Assembly (NCBI RefSeq): GCF_003386205.1
Contig: NZ_QRDY01000019.1
Span: forward strand, 42,035 to 106,034
Length of the DNA: 64,000 nucleotides
Source of the DNA: Cohnella lupini
GTDB lineage: Bacteria > Bacillota > Bacilli > Paenibacillales > Paenibacillaceae
Reading direction: 5' to 3'
Shown: positions 25,650-35,286 of the stretch, in pieces
How positions within the stretch are numbered: position 1 is the stretch's first letter
Layout of the letters: each line of letters starts with the position of its first letter
Translations under genes and position numbers: made by a program
The notes under the pieces: generated by a model
The model's input: only the letters and a program-made list of their open reading frames with translations
Told to the model about the DNA's origin: nothing
Database searches by the model: none

Positions 25650-26306
25650 CTAGTCCGGGTTCATGAGCCCCTTCTCCCAAGCAAAAACGGCAGCTTTGGT
25701 ACGGTCCAACAAATGCAGCTTACTTAAAATATTACTGACGTGGCCTTTAACCGTCTTCTCGCTGATGAACAATTGCGCGGCGATCTCGGCATTCGTAAGA
25801 CCGCCTGCAATTAGACGCAGCACCTCAAGCTCGCGGTCGCTCAGCTCAACGAACGGGTTGGAAGCCGCCTGCTTTGGAGTGCGAATCTCTTGAACCACTC
25901 GCGCGGCTACGCGCGGATTCATCATCGATTCGCCATGTACGGCCCGGCGTACTGTCTCAACCAATTGACCGGGGTCAATATCTTTGAGCACGTAAGAAAG
26001 CGCTCCGGCTTGCAGAGCCGGAAAGATGTGTTGATCCTCGTGAAACGAAGTAAGCACGATCACTTGCGATCGTGGACTGACTTGTTTCACGCGCCGGGTA
26101 GCTTCTACACCATCTATACCAGGCATCATCAGATCCATAAGCACGATATCGGGCATAAGCTCGCTTACCAGGGTTACGGCCTTCTCTCCAGAATCGGCTT
26201 CACCGACCACCTGGTAATCGGGCTGTATATTGAACAGAGCGCGTAAACCTTGTCTCACGATTGCATGATCGTCCACTATAAGAATCCTAATGAGTCCCTT
26301 TGACAA
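25650..26306 (-). CDS. NarL/LiaR-type response regulator
   Basis: The product has about 218 residues. A TTG start at 26306 fits the ribosome site AGAGGTG better than the GTG at 26315. The receiver domain (residues 5-120) has DD at IRILIVDDHAIVR, the phosphorylation site DIVLMDLMMPG (Asp58) and the switch residues VLTS and VLKD. A LuxR-type helix-turn-helix follows (LSDREVLRLIAGGLTNAEIA is its core with one residue skipped; ISEKTVKGHVSNIL). It is encoded immediately downstream of the histidine kinase gene (26351) and is surely its partner. Confidence 0.92.
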   Translation of the reverse strand: MSKGLIRILIVDDHAIVRQGLRALFNIQPDYQVVGEADSGEKAVTLVSELMPDIVLMDLMMPGIDGVEATRRVKQVSPRSQVIVLTSFHEDQHIFPALQAGALSYVLKDIDPGQLVETVRRAVHGESMMNPRVAARVVQEIRTPKQAASNPFVELSDRELEVLRLIAGGLTNAEIAAQLFISEKTVKGHVSNILSKLHLLDRTKAAVFAWEKGLMNPD

Positions 26307-26350
26307 TGCGCTCACCTCTTAGGAATAAAAAGAATTGGAAACTCTTTATT

Positions 26351-27814
26351 TTAATTCGCGCGATCTTGGATCTCTGTTTGCATGCAGCTTATCGTTACGG
26401 TCGTGCCGCTCCCCTTGTTGCTCCTTATCTCCATTTGACCGCCCAGAGCCTGAATACGCTCCCGCATAGAAGAGAGACCGACACTGTGCCGAGTTATGTC
26501 TTTGATATCAAAACCGCATCCATTATCGCTTATCGATAGCATCACGCGATTACCGCATTCCAGTCGGAGCTTGACAGTAGTTGCCCCGCTGTGACGCGCA
26601 GCATTGAACAACGCCTCCTGCGTTATACGGAAGAAGGCTTCTTCTATTACCGGAGGCACCAATTGTTCGCCAACGACTTCCAAATCTACGAGAATCCCCG
26701 TTTGTCCCTGCCAGGCATGAACATAATCTACTAGAGCACGAGACAGATTCTTCCCTTCCATGGCAACAGGGCGTAATTCCAATATCAGTGCGTTCAGCTC
26801 CCGCTGAGTGTGGCTGATTAAACTCTCCGCCTCTGCCAAATTCGAACGAGCGGCATCCGCATCCCGTCCGATTAAAGATTTCCCGTTATTCACCCAGATC
26901 GAGACCGCAAACATCTGCTGCTTGATGCTATCGTGCAGTTCCCGAGCTAGACGATTGCGCTCTTCCATAGTTGCCAGTGCTTGACGTGTCTTCAGCAGTT
27001 GCTTAAGCTGCATCGCCATTTGATTGAGCCGATTTACCAATTGCCCCAACTCGTCACCGGAAGCATCGTTTATGAAAATCGTGAAATCGCCTTGACTCCA
27101 TCGATTTGCGGAGGTCAATATCCTTTGAATCCGACGCACAAGAATTCGTGATGTAATTATACCAAACGCGAGACCGACAATCGCCGCCCCAATAAAGAAG
27201 CCTAATAGACTAATGCCAAAAAGTTGAAAAGCTATGGGGATAAAATCCCGAAAATTCTGGGAAGCAAAACGCACATGCTCCGCTTTAACCACCATAGCTC
27301 CTCTAATCGCCTTTTTATTGGCTATCGGAGCCACAATATAAATGGTGCTCTTATCGTTATACGTGTATGTCGTTATCGTTTTAGCCGCGGAAGGGTCAAG
27401 TGCCAACGCTGTCCGAATGTGTTGCCGCACGCCGGCAGGCAGCTCCAGCCCCTCTCCCGTCTCATTTCCAGGAATATAATCTCCTGCCACGGTGATCAGT
27501 TGGCCGTCATGATCGACGGCTGCGGAGTATCCTTGAAATTCAGATCCCAATTCTGAAGGCCAATCATTTAGCGCCTGATGAAGTTTTTCTTTGTTAATGA
27601 ATGGTCCGCTGAAGCTCGCAGATGTATTTTGTGCCACTGAACCTACCTGACTCGCGAACATTCGATTTGTATTATAGTTCATATAAACGTAGAGACCTAA
27701 GACAACAATCATTTCGAGCAGAACCATGACTACAATCGTTGTTAGAATGTAGTATAGGGTTAATTTCCATTGTAATCGACGGAATCGCCCGGCAAACTGG
27801 AGTATCGCTCTCAT
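26351..27814 (-). CDS. Sensor histidine kinase (HisKA_3, LiaS/VraS-like)
   Basis: The 487-residue protein has two membrane segments (about 18-43 and 193-220) enclosing an extracellular domain of 150 residues. A HAMP domain follows (LVRRIQRILTSANRWSQGD). The dimerisation and phosphorylation box is ARELHDSIKQQMFA with His294, and the ATPase part has SISDNGCGFD and GLSSMRERIQALGG. Family members respond to cell-envelope stress, but the signal for this one is not known. The start ATG has AAGGAATAAG upstream. The gap to the response regulator gene is about 45 bases. Confidence 0.92.
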   Translation of the reverse strand: MRAILQFAGRFRRLQWKLTLYYILTTIVVMVLLEMIVVLGLYVYMNYNTNRMFASQVGSVAQNTSASFSGPFINKEKLHQALNDWPSELGSEFQGYSAAVDHDGQLITVAGDYIPGNETGEGLELPAGVRQHIRTALALDPSAAKTITTYTYNDKSTIYIVAPIANKKAIRGAMVVKAEHVRFASQNFRDFIPIAFQLFGISLLGFFIGAAIVGLAFGIITSRILVRRIQRILTSANRWSQGDFTIFINDASGDELGQLVNRLNQMAMQLKQLLKTRQALATMEERNRLARELHDSIKQQMFAVSIWVNNGKSLIGRDADAARSNLAEAESLISHTQRELNALILELRPVAMEGKNLSRALVDYVHAWQGQTGILVDLEVVGEQLVPPVIEEAFFRITQEALFNAARHSGATTVKLRLECGNRVMLSISDNGCGFDIKDITRHSVGLSSMRERIQALGGQMEIRSNKGSGTTVTISCMQTEIQDRAN

Positions 27815-27997
27815 TTACTTATTCCTTCCATTAGGATCCCCCTATCTATTTCCTCATAACGACATACGAAAAAAGCGGACGTTTGTTGCATGATCCTCCC
27901 GCTAGCGTAATGCTCCCCCTCGAATAGTTACTATTCCGTGGGTGTCGGTTAATGTTTTTGTCTTCCGAGAAGAGTTCAGAAGAAAACATCTTTATTG

Positions 27998-29404
27998 TTA
28001 TAAGTGGCTTAATTCATATAATGCTTTGGCGTAGATGGCCGTCGCTTTAATTAAATCATCGATTTCTATGAATTCATCGATTTGGTGAGAGCTATCTACC
28101 TTGCCAGGGAAAAGCGCACCGAAAGCCACCGCGTTTTTCATTAACGTCGCATACGTTGCCCCGCCCGATGTTAAAAGCGTGGGTTCTTCCCCTGTAATCG
28201 ATTGATAAGCCGATTGTAGTGTTTTTATCATGGGATGATCGGCAGGGATATAATGCGTGGAGAATTGCCGCGCATCAGCGATTGTGAAATTGCAGATCTC
28301 TGCTTTTTTCGTGATCGTTTCAATGGTATGTTGGTAATCATTATTTAATGGGACGCGAATGTTCAACTGAATTGAACCACCATCTACATGATCGTAATTG
28401 ATAATGCCGGCATTAACCGTTAAAGGTCCGAGCACGTCTTCCCTGTAGTGGATTCCCAACTTTTCCCCAAAAGGATCTCTATATAGGCAGTTTTCGGCAA
28501 ATGCGATAAAGGATTGGTCGCTACCGGAAAAACTTAATGTGGTTAAGAAGTGCAGGCACTCAAGTCCGGCATTCACTCCGTTTTGCGGTTCCATACCATG
28601 CACGGTTTTACCGTAAAGGGTTAAAGTAATCGTTTCATCGGAATTGCCGACCTCGCCACGTAGTCCCTGTTCCTTGCAATATGTCTTAAAACGATTCATA
28701 AGTTCCTCAGGTTGATTCGTTTTAATTTCGGCAGAGGCTTGTCCAGGTACCATGTTCCCCCTGTCGCCCGAAGAAAAGTTAACTAAAATAGTTCCCTGTT
28801 TTTCACCTTCGCTGCCACTTAAAGTTAGTTTCATGTTTATTTGCCCTTTTTCGGCGTACACCATTGGAAATGCATCATCAGGAGAAAAACCGTAAGTCGG
28901 CTCGGGCTCTACGTCAAGATAATGCTGCACGCAGAGCATACCGCTTTCCTCATCTGTGCCATAGATCATGCGGATCTTCCTTTTTAGAGGAAGGCCTAGG
29001 TCCTTCAATATCTTCAACGCGTAAAATGCAGCCATTCCCGGTCCTTTATCATCAATGGTACCGCGGGCATAGAGCTTTCCTTCTCGAATAGTCGGCTCAT
29101 AAGGTGGCGTTGTCCATTCACCGGGAGCTGGAACGACGTCTACGTGGGCAAGTACTCCAATGTATTCTTCAGACTCTCCCCATTCCGCAAACCCGGCTAA
29201 TCCGTCTAAGTTTTTAGTTTTAAAACCCTCGTTTTGGGCTAATGCCAATACATAATCCAATGCTTCGCCAATCTTTTCCCCCATTGGATATTCGGGAGTA
29301 CTCGTTGTTAGATCCTGTACGCTTGCGATACGCAATAGGCCTTCAAGGTCCTTTAATAGATCCCCTTTTCTTTTTTTCGCTTCCGCCAGCCAATTGATTT
29401 CCAT
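27998..29404 (-). CDS. M20-family dipeptidase (PepV-like)
   Basis: The product has about 468 residues. The ATG at 29404 (MEINWLAEAKK) is chosen because GGAGG lies six to seven bases upstream. The di-zinc site is visible: GVLAHVDVVPAPGEW (His, Asp), TIDDKGPGMAAFYAL (bridging Asp) and GTDEESGM (Glu pair). GGATYATLMKNAVAFG lies near the C-terminus. It should cleave dipeptides in the cytoplasm, as PepV does. It is a single gene; 27815-27997, between it and the kinase gene, shows nothing else. Confidence 0.9.
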   Translation of the reverse strand: MEINWLAEAKKRKGDLLKDLEGLLRIASVQDLTTSTPEYPMGEKIGEALDYVLALAQNEGFKTKNLDGLAGFAEWGESEEYIGVLAHVDVVPAPGEWTTPPYEPTIREGKLYARGTIDDKGPGMAAFYALKILKDLGLPLKRKIRMIYGTDEESGMLCVQHYLDVEPEPTYGFSPDDAFPMVYAEKGQINMKLTLSGSEGEKQGTILVNFSSGDRGNMVPGQASAEIKTNQPEELMNRFKTYCKEQGLRGEVGNSDETITLTLYGKTVHGMEPQNGVNAGLECLHFLTTLSFSGSDQSFIAFAENCLYRDPFGEKLGIHYREDVLGPLTVNAGIINYDHVDGGSIQLNIRVPLNNDYQHTIETITKKAEICNFTIADARQFSTHYIPADHPMIKTLQSAYQSITGEEPTLLTSGGATYATLMKNAVAFGALFPGKVDSSHQIDEFIEIDDLIKATAIYAKALYELSHL

Positions 29405-29531
29405 GACATCCTCCACTCCCTAAATAAATACTTCGCGTTGTGAGCGGAGTATTTATTTATATGTTCTTGTGTCCTACGACATTTGTTGGCGTGTGATTCT
29501 GTCCATATCAAAGAAAAGACAGTTGTAATTT

Positions 29532-30518
29532 TTAATAAGATCGAGCAAATTTGGCAATGAACCGATTCGGATATTCGGAAGGAAGCGCGCTGATTTCATC
29601 AAGCCGATTCCATATTTCGGTTGGCATCGTCCATCCTATAGCACCCATATTATCGGCAAACTGCTCAAGATTGCTGGCTCCAAAAATCGGAGAAGTGATT
29701 CCTTTTCTTTGAAGCAGCCAGGCGAGAGCGATTTGTGCCGGTGTCTTGTCCAGTTCCCGAGCGGCCGCTTGAACGGCATCCAGTATAGCAAAATTAAGTT
29801 CCGTTCCGCGCAATGCCCACGAGCTCTCGCCTACCTTTGATGATAATCTGCCCGATGTCGGCTCTTCCTTGCTATATCGACCTGTAAGAAACCCGCCTCC
29901 AAGCGGAGCCCAAGGGATAACTCCAACATTCTCTTCCAAGCATAACGACATCATTTCTCTATCCATTTCACGACTTACTAGACTATATTGCGGTTGAATG
30001 GAAATAAACCGTACATAACGGTTGGCATCGCTGCAGGCAAGTGATTTCATTAGCTGCCAGGCAAAAAAATTGGAGCATCCGATATAACGGACTTTACCCG
30101 AAGTGACCAGATCATCTAGAGCACGAAGCGTCTCTTCAATAGGAGTCAGATGATCCCACACATGGACTTGATATAAATCGATAAAATCCGTTTGCAGGCG
30201 CCGCAAGCTCTCTTCGACGCTTTGTATAATATGTTTGCGTGAGACGCCTGCCCCATTGGGATGGTCAGCCGTAACCATCCGTACTTTTGTGGCGAGGACA
30301 ACCTCTGATCGAAAACCCTTTATCGCTTCGCCAACAATCTCTTCCGATCGGCCGGATACATATACATTCGCCGTATCAAGAAAGTTACCTCCCCGCTCCA
30401 TAAACTGATGGATCATCCGAATAGAATCGCTTTCATTGGTTGTATTTCCAAAACTCATCGTCCCCAGACAAAGCTCCGATACGGCAAGCCCGCTGCGTCC
30501 AAGCAACTTGATTTTCAT
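29532..30518 (-). CDS. Aldo/keto reductase
   Basis: The 328-residue NADPH-dependent oxidoreductase has the full tetrad of the family: Asp and Tyr in LDTANVYVSGRSEEIVG, Lys in VLATKVRM and His in LYQVHVWD. The nucleotide-binding end is GITSPIFGASNLEQFADNM. It belongs to the YcsN/IolS-like group by general appearance. The physiological substrate is not evident. GGGAGGA precedes the ATG. Confidence 0.9.
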   Translation of the reverse strand: MKIKLLGRSGLAVSELCLGTMSFGNTTNESDSIRMIHQFMERGGNFLDTANVYVSGRSEEIVGEAIKGFRSEVVLATKVRMVTADHPNGAGVSRKHIIQSVEESLRRLQTDFIDLYQVHVWDHLTPIEETLRALDDLVTSGKVRYIGCSNFFAWQLMKSLACSDANRYVRFISIQPQYSLVSREMDREMMSLCLEENVGVIPWAPLGGGFLTGRYSKEEPTSGRLSSKVGESSWALRGTELNFAILDAVQAAARELDKTPAQIALAWLLQRKGITSPIFGASNLEQFADNMGAIGWTMPTEIWNRLDEISALPSEYPNRFIAKFARSY

Positions 30519-30608
30519 TGTGATAGTTCCTCCCGAATAGTTGATTGAATCATAAATTTACTTCAAGCTGTTTTAATGTTTGTTGCTGCTGTAACTCCAA
30601 CATCGCGG

Positions 30609-31169
30609 TCAGACGATCACGCGGTAGTGAAGATGAACAACGCCGCATTGGAAGCGATGCTCACCGAGCAGATCGAGCTGCATACGGAGGTTGTCAGGCA
30701 ATGCTCGCTTACCTCCACCCAAGACGATCGGATTAACAAGCAAATGACACTCGTCGATCAGTCCCGCGCTCATCGCCTGCCCGGCAAGCTCGGGGCCGTT
30801 TATCGTCAAGTCGGCTCCTGAAGATTCCTTCAGTCTCCGGATCCTATCAGGATCGAATTCGCGCTCGATCCTTGTCCTGGCGCTTGAAACGGCCTCAAGC
30901 GTCCGGGAAAACACGATTTTCTCAGTTGCTCGCCAGATCTGCGCGAAATCCCGTACGACCTCCGGTTGATCGCCGCCGGCGCTCGCCGTCTCCCAGTACA
31001 CCATCGTTTCGTATATTCGACGCCCGTATAAGTAAGTGCCAATCGGCCGCTCGAATTCAGTCCAGAACGCATACATCTCGTTATCGGAGATCGTCCAATC
31101 GAAATTGCCTTGCTCGTCCTCAATGTAACCGTCCAAAGAAACATTAGCAGCGTATTTTAGCTTAGCCAT
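30609..31169 (-). CDS. RibD C-terminal/DHFR-like reductase
   Basis: This complete 186-residue protein starts MAKLKYAANVSLDGYIEDEQ, with GGAGGG seven to ten bases upstream of the ATG at 31169. It has the NADPH-binding features of the family (YLYGRRIYETMVYWE; ADLTINGPELAGQAMSAGLI; NPIVLGGGKRALP). These proteins are often annotated as dihydrofolate reductase but rarely act in folate metabolism. It shows what the truncated gene at 555-1055 has lost. Confidence 0.87.
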   Translation of the reverse strand: MAKLKYAANVSLDGYIEDEQGNFDWTISDNEMYAFWTEFERPIGTYLYGRRIYETMVYWETASAGGDQPEVVRDFAQIWRATEKIVFSRTLEAVSSARTRIEREFDPDRIRRLKESSGADLTINGPELAGQAMSAGLIDECHLLVNPIVLGGGKRALPDNLRMQLDLLGEHRFQCGVVHLHYRVIV

Positions 31170-31325
31170 TTCACTAACGCCCTCCAATTCGTAGTTTCCG
31201 ATTAGACCAAGGCCCGACCACTGAATATGAACGAAGATTCACCCGCTTTTATATTAGCACATATTGGAAGTATTCTGCCTGTTAGCGGTTGCCGACTTTT
31301 TACTTCGTTTACATCACATTCACGA

Positions 31326-34300
31326 CTACAACTGCTGGCTCACCAAGTAATAATAGAGTCCCTTGGTCTGCAGCAGCTCTTCATGGGTTCCGCTCTCTGC
31401 GACCGTGCCCCGATCGAGTACGAAGATCCGATCGGCATGCCTGACCGTGTTTAGCCGATGCGCGATGATGATTGTCGTTCTGTTCTTCACGATCGCCGCC
31501 AAATTGTTCTGTATCGCTCTCTCCGATTCGGTGTCCAACGAGCTTGTCGCTTCGTCGAAAATGAGAATCGACGGGTTGCCGAGCAATGCTCTCGCAATCG
31601 CGATTCTTTGGCTCTGCCCGCCTGATAGACGCATGCCGCCCTCTCCAATCTTCGTATCGTACCCTAGCGGAAGCGACCGGATGAACTCATGAGCGCCTCC
31701 CAGCACGGCCGCATTTTCAATTTCGTCATGGGAAGCGTCCGGCATGCGATAGGCTATATTCTCGCGAATCGTTCCACGAAATATCGCCGTTTCTTGCTGT
31801 ACGACACCCACGGTTTGGCGAAGCGATAGCACATCGATGCTTTGTACGTCGAAGCCGTCCAGCCGGATCGTCCCGCTCGCGGGAACGAACAGCTTCATCA
31901 CCAGATGGGCTAATGTTGATTTCCCAGATCCGCTTCGACCGACCAATGCGACGGTTTGTCCGGGGAGAATCTCGAGCGTGACGTTCTGCAGGACATTGTT
32001 TCCTTCCTCTTCATAACGAAAGCTTACATTATTGAAGGCGATATGCCCGTTTACTTGGACGAGCCCTCTCCTATTATCGGTCTCCGCTTGCTCGAGCGGC
32101 GCCTGAAACACATCGTCCAACCGTTCGATCGATATCCGTACTTCCATCAAATCGTTCAACATCTGAATCATGTAGGAAACGGCTTGCGTGACTGTCGAGA
32201 GCAGTATGGTAAAAGCAACGAGCTCGCCTGTCGACATGTCGCCATCCAGAACATAGCCGGAGCCAAAATACAATACGGCAATAGTGCCGAACGTACGGAT
32301 CAAGTCTCCCGCCGTCTCCGCAGAAACCCACAAGAGCGAGCCTTTCAATCTCAGCTCCATCGTCTTTGTGAACTTATCCATCAGTTGAGCGAATACCGAC
32401 TTCTCGGCAGTGAGCGCCTTGACCGTCGCGATATGCTGGACGACCTCGACCGTCGCCGAATTGGATTCGGCATTCGCTTGGAACTGCTTGCGGCTATTTT
32501 TACGCATGAGCGGCGAGAATACGCCGATGACGACCCCATACAAAGGTAGAATCGCGAAAACGATCAAAAATAGATTTGCGTTATAAATCAACATAAGCGA
32601 ACCGTAAACAATGATCGTAATCAGATCGAGAGTCAAGCTGACGAAGCCGGTCGTAAGGAGGTTGCGAATTTTTTCGTTCTCGTTGACCCGCGTCAGAAAA
32701 TCGCCCACCGTCCGCGAGTTGAAAAACGACAAGGGCAACCTCAAGATTTGTTTATAGAAGTCTTCAACCATGCTTAGGTCGATATGAAGCGCGGTTTTGG
32801 AAACCATCCACTGCCTCGCGAAACTAAAAAATCCGTTAACGAGAGAAATGACGACCATCGTCAGCATGATCATCGAAAGCATGCGTTCCTGTCCGTCTTC
32901 AAGTAAGAGATCGATGACTTTCTGCGTAAAAACAGGCAACGAAAGCGAGACAATCTGAATCGCTACGGAGAGCAGCAAAATAATCGAAAGCAAACGTCGA
33001 TGCGGTTTCATGTAAGCTGTGTATCTTTGCAGCGTCGAACGTCGAACGCCAGGCTCCTTGAGCGCCGCTGTTGGCCTCAACTCCAACAAAATACCGTTCC
33101 AAAACTCAGCGAATTGCTCCCGAGTGAGCTTTTCCACGCCGATGGCAGGATCCGCGACGATCACATGCGTCCGGGTTACGCGATAGACGACGATGTAATG
33201 GTTCCCTTTCCAGTGAGCTATCGCGGGGAGCCGAATATTTGACAGATCATCGAGAGACGCTTTCTTCCCATTCGCTTCGAACCCGAGCGCTTGTGCCGTG
33301 TCCGCCAATCCTTGCAATGTCGTTCCCGATTTGGAAGTTGCTGCGATCGATTTGATCTCGTTAATCGACAGTGCTGCGCCGTAAAATTTCCCGATCATGC
33401 TTAAACAGGCCGGCCCGCAATCCATTTCACTTTGCTGCAGTACGAACGGCGTCCTTCTCCATCGCGCGTGACTAAGCCAATCCGACACTCTTCTCGCAAA
33501 CGGAATCGCCGTCCCTTCGGGACTGCTTCGTTCTCTTTGCTGGAGGGCTATTTCATGATCCATTCGTTCGGTCTTCATCTTGATGCCGCTTGTGTTGTAA
33601 TTCGAAGTTATTCGGATGATCGCTTCTTTAATGAGTGGATAGGTGTCTATGAGCTCCTTAAAGTCCGCTTTGGATAGGCGAAACAGCGTCGTATCTCCTA
33701 CCGCTCGGACGGACGCTTTCCTCGGACTATTTTCAAGCAGCGATAATTCGCCGAAGAAGTCTCCTTCGCCAAGCCGATTCAGCAGTTCTCCCGAGCTTTC
33801 CTTCATGACCTCAGCTTGTCCGGAACGGACGATATAAAAGGAATCTCCCTGATCTCCTTCCGTGAAGACGTTAGTACCGGATGAATATCGATGAACCGTA
33901 ATTTTATCCAGCAACGAACGCAGAGCCGCAGAGCCCATATCGGAAAACACGGTCGAGCTGAGCAGAAAAGTCTGCATCGTATTATTCGCGATATATTCAT
34001 TCAAGTAAACGTCCAGTTCAGGATTCGCCTTGAGCAGACTATTGAATTCTTCCTTGGCCAGTTTCCATATCCACATCTCCGTGGAAGCTCGAATGGTCAT
34101 GTCCATCACGTTACTATGAAGTAAGCCGCTTTCCCCGAAATGCTCCCCCGGATAGAGAAGTCCAAGATTCACCAAGTTACCTGTTGGTAGTTCCTTGATT
34201 CTTCTCGCTTGGCCGGATCCGATCAGATACAGCGCACTGACTTGCTCGCCGGCTTGAACGATCGTTTGTCCCATCTCGTAACGTTCGGCGATAAGGCTTT

Positions 34301-34376
34301 GCGAAATGAGCGACTTTTCCTCTTCGCTCATGATATCGAATAACGATACTCGGTTAAACAGCGTTTCCATTATCAT
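31326..34376 (-). CDS. Peptidase-containing ABC exporter with two N-terminal cyclic-nucleotide-binding domains
   Basis: The 1016-residue protein has this order: CNB domain 1 (about 8-125), CNB domain 2 (140-260), C39 leader peptidase (308-430), ABC membrane domain (450-720) and ATPase (775-1010). The peptidase triad is Cys320 (LQQSEMDCGPACLSM), His393 (KGNHYIVVY) and Asp409 (VIVADPAIG). The ATPase has GRSGSGKSTL, LSGGQSQRIAIARAL and ILIFDEATSSLD. CNB2 keeps a canonical phosphate cassette (FGELSLLENSPRKASVRA). CNB1 has lost its arginine (FGESGLLHSNVMDMTIRA). C39 exporters remove double-glycine leaders while secreting peptides. Its start overlaps the end of the rotamase gene, and the small GG-leader gene is just upstream. 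Confidence 0.93.
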   Translation of the reverse strand: MIMETLFNRVSLFDIMSEEEKSLISQSLIAERYEMGQTIVQAGEQVSALYLIGSGQARRIKELPTGNLVNLGLLYPGEHFGESGLLHSNVMDMTIRASTEMWIWKLAKEEFNSLLKANPELDVYLNEYIANNTMQTFLLSSTVFSDMGSAALRSLLDKITVHRYSSGTNVFTEGDQGDSFYIVRSGQAEVMKESSGELLNRLGEGDFFGELSLLENSPRKASVRAVGDTTLFRLSKADFKELIDTYPLIKEAIIRITSNYNTSGIKMKTERMDHEIALQQRERSSPEGTAIPFARRVSDWLSHARWRRTPFVLQQSEMDCGPACLSMIGKFYGAALSINEIKSIAATSKSGTTLQGLADTAQALGFEANGKKASLDDLSNIRLPAIAHWKGNHYIVVYRVTRTHVIVADPAIGVEKLTREQFAEFWNGILLELRPTAALKEPGVRRSTLQRYTAYMKPHRRLLSIILLLSVAIQIVSLSLPVFTQKVIDLLLEDGQERMLSMIMLTMVVISLVNGFFSFARQWMVSKTALHIDLSMVEDFYKQILRLPLSFFNSRTVGDFLTRVNENEKIRNLLTTGFVSLTLDLITIIVYGSLMLIYNANLFLIVFAILPLYGVVIGVFSPLMRKNSRKQFQANAESNSATVEVVQHIATVKALTAEKSVFAQLMDKFTKTMELRLKGSLLWVSAETAGDLIRTFGTIAVLYFGSGYVLDGDMSTGELVAFTILLSTVTQAVSYMIQMLNDLMEVRISIERLDDVFQAPLEQAETDNRRGLVQVNGHIAFNNVSFRYEEEGNNVLQNVTLEILPGQTVALVGRSGSGKSTLAHLVMKLFVPASGTIRLDGFDVQSIDVLSLRQTVGVVQQETAIFRGTIRENIAYRMPDASHDEIENAAVLGGAHEFIRSLPLGYDTKIGEGGMRLSGGQSQRIAIARALLGNPSILIFDEATSSLDTESERAIQNNLAAIVKNRTTIIIAHRLNTVRHADRIFVLDRGTVAESGTHEELLQTKGLYYYLVSQQL

Positions 34377-35166
34377 TCACATCCAATAGGTTGGTAATCG
34401 ATAATTGATCCCAAAGCGGAAAAGCTAGGTCCAACGTGTTCCATTGCTCCGTTACCCATTCTTCAAAAAGCATCGAGCTAATGCGCTTCCGCAGATTCTC
34501 ATCCAATACCGCCATTTGGATCTTCTCGACCTTATATAGGCGGTATTTATCGCCCGACTTGACCGGACCTACGACTTCGCCAGCTTTCGCGCCGAAGACG
34601 GCCGCCGCATCCGCGGGCGACAATGACAGGCGAAGTACTTCGCCGAAGAAGCCGCCCGCCTGTCTCGTCGTTTCATCTGTCGAATACTCCCGGGCAAGCG
34701 AATGAAAATCGCCACCTTCCTTGATTCGGAACATGATTTCCCAAGCCGCCCCGACTTCTTTCATTTCCATCATCGAGATCTCGGCCGAATCGAACGCCAA
34801 GCGGTGTTCGTAATAATAGGGCTCAACCCGATCTTGGCACACGGCCATCTCGACTTTGGCTTGAATGAGCCGATCGTGAATCGCTTCCGCCAAATCGTCT
34901 AGCGTCATGCCGTGGCTTCCGAGCCATTCTTTCGCCGCGGCCACTTGTAGGAGTCCGTGCTCCCGGCGAAATTCGTCGATCCCTTGCTGCAACTCCTCCA
35001 AATCAACCGAGATGCAGGCGGTTCGTGCATATCGCTCGATTAGAATCTGTCTCGTTTTGCTCTGTAACGCGGTGAGGATCCGATGGTTCCTCGCATGGCG
35101 CAGAACCTCCAGTAAGCTAACGCGTTGTCCATCGATAACAAGAGCATCTATTTCATTTAAGCTCAT
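34354..35166 (-). CDS. PpiC-type peptidyl-prolyl isomerase-like protein of the peptide export locus
   Basis: The 270-residue protein has a helical N-terminal half (SurA/PrsA-like chaperone part) and a parvulin rotamase domain (about 140-220; FHSLAREYSTDETTRQAGGF and FGAKAGEVVGPVKSGDKYRL). Unlike PrsA it has no signal peptide or lipobox, so it should act in the cytoplasm. Similar proteins are found next to peptide exporters and may bind or fold the precursor; that role is inferred. The gene overlaps the exporter by about 20 bases, so the two are translationally coupled. Confidence 0.8.
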   Translation of the reverse strand: MSLNEIDALVIDGQRVSLLEVLRHARNHRILTALQSKTRQILIERYARTACISVDLEELQQGIDEFRREHGLLQVAAAKEWLGSHGMTLDDLAEAIHDRLIQAKVEMAVCQDRVEPYYYEHRLAFDSAEISMMEMKEVGAAWEIMFRIKEGGDFHSLAREYSTDETTRQAGGFFGEVLRLSLSPADAAAVFGAKAGEVVGPVKSGDKYRLYKVEKIQMAVLDENLRKRISSMLFEEWVTEQWNTLDLAFPLWDQLSITNLLDVNDNGNAV

Positions 35167-35196
35167 AGCTGCCTCTCCAATCCATTGGTTTCAAGC

Positions 35197-35230
35197 AAAA
35201 GGCACCCGCGACGGGATGTCGGAGTGCCTT
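35197..35230 (-). terminator. Hairpin with short T-run between precursor and rotamase genes
   Basis: On the minus strand AAGGCACTCCGAC and GTCGCGGGTGCCTTTT form an interrupted stem ending in four T residues. It may act as a partial terminator, giving more precursor message than exporter message. Confidence 0.6.
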
Positions 35231-35286
35231 GCGTTTCCTTTTTTCAATTGACCGTCTATGCGAACAAATCGGCAGATCCGCGATAT

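Noticed and set aside
31326..34376. The exporter considered as a type I secretion (HlyB-like) ATPase
   Set aside because: The N-terminal peptidase domain has the catalytic Cys320, which HlyB-type domains lack, and no HlyD-like gene is present.
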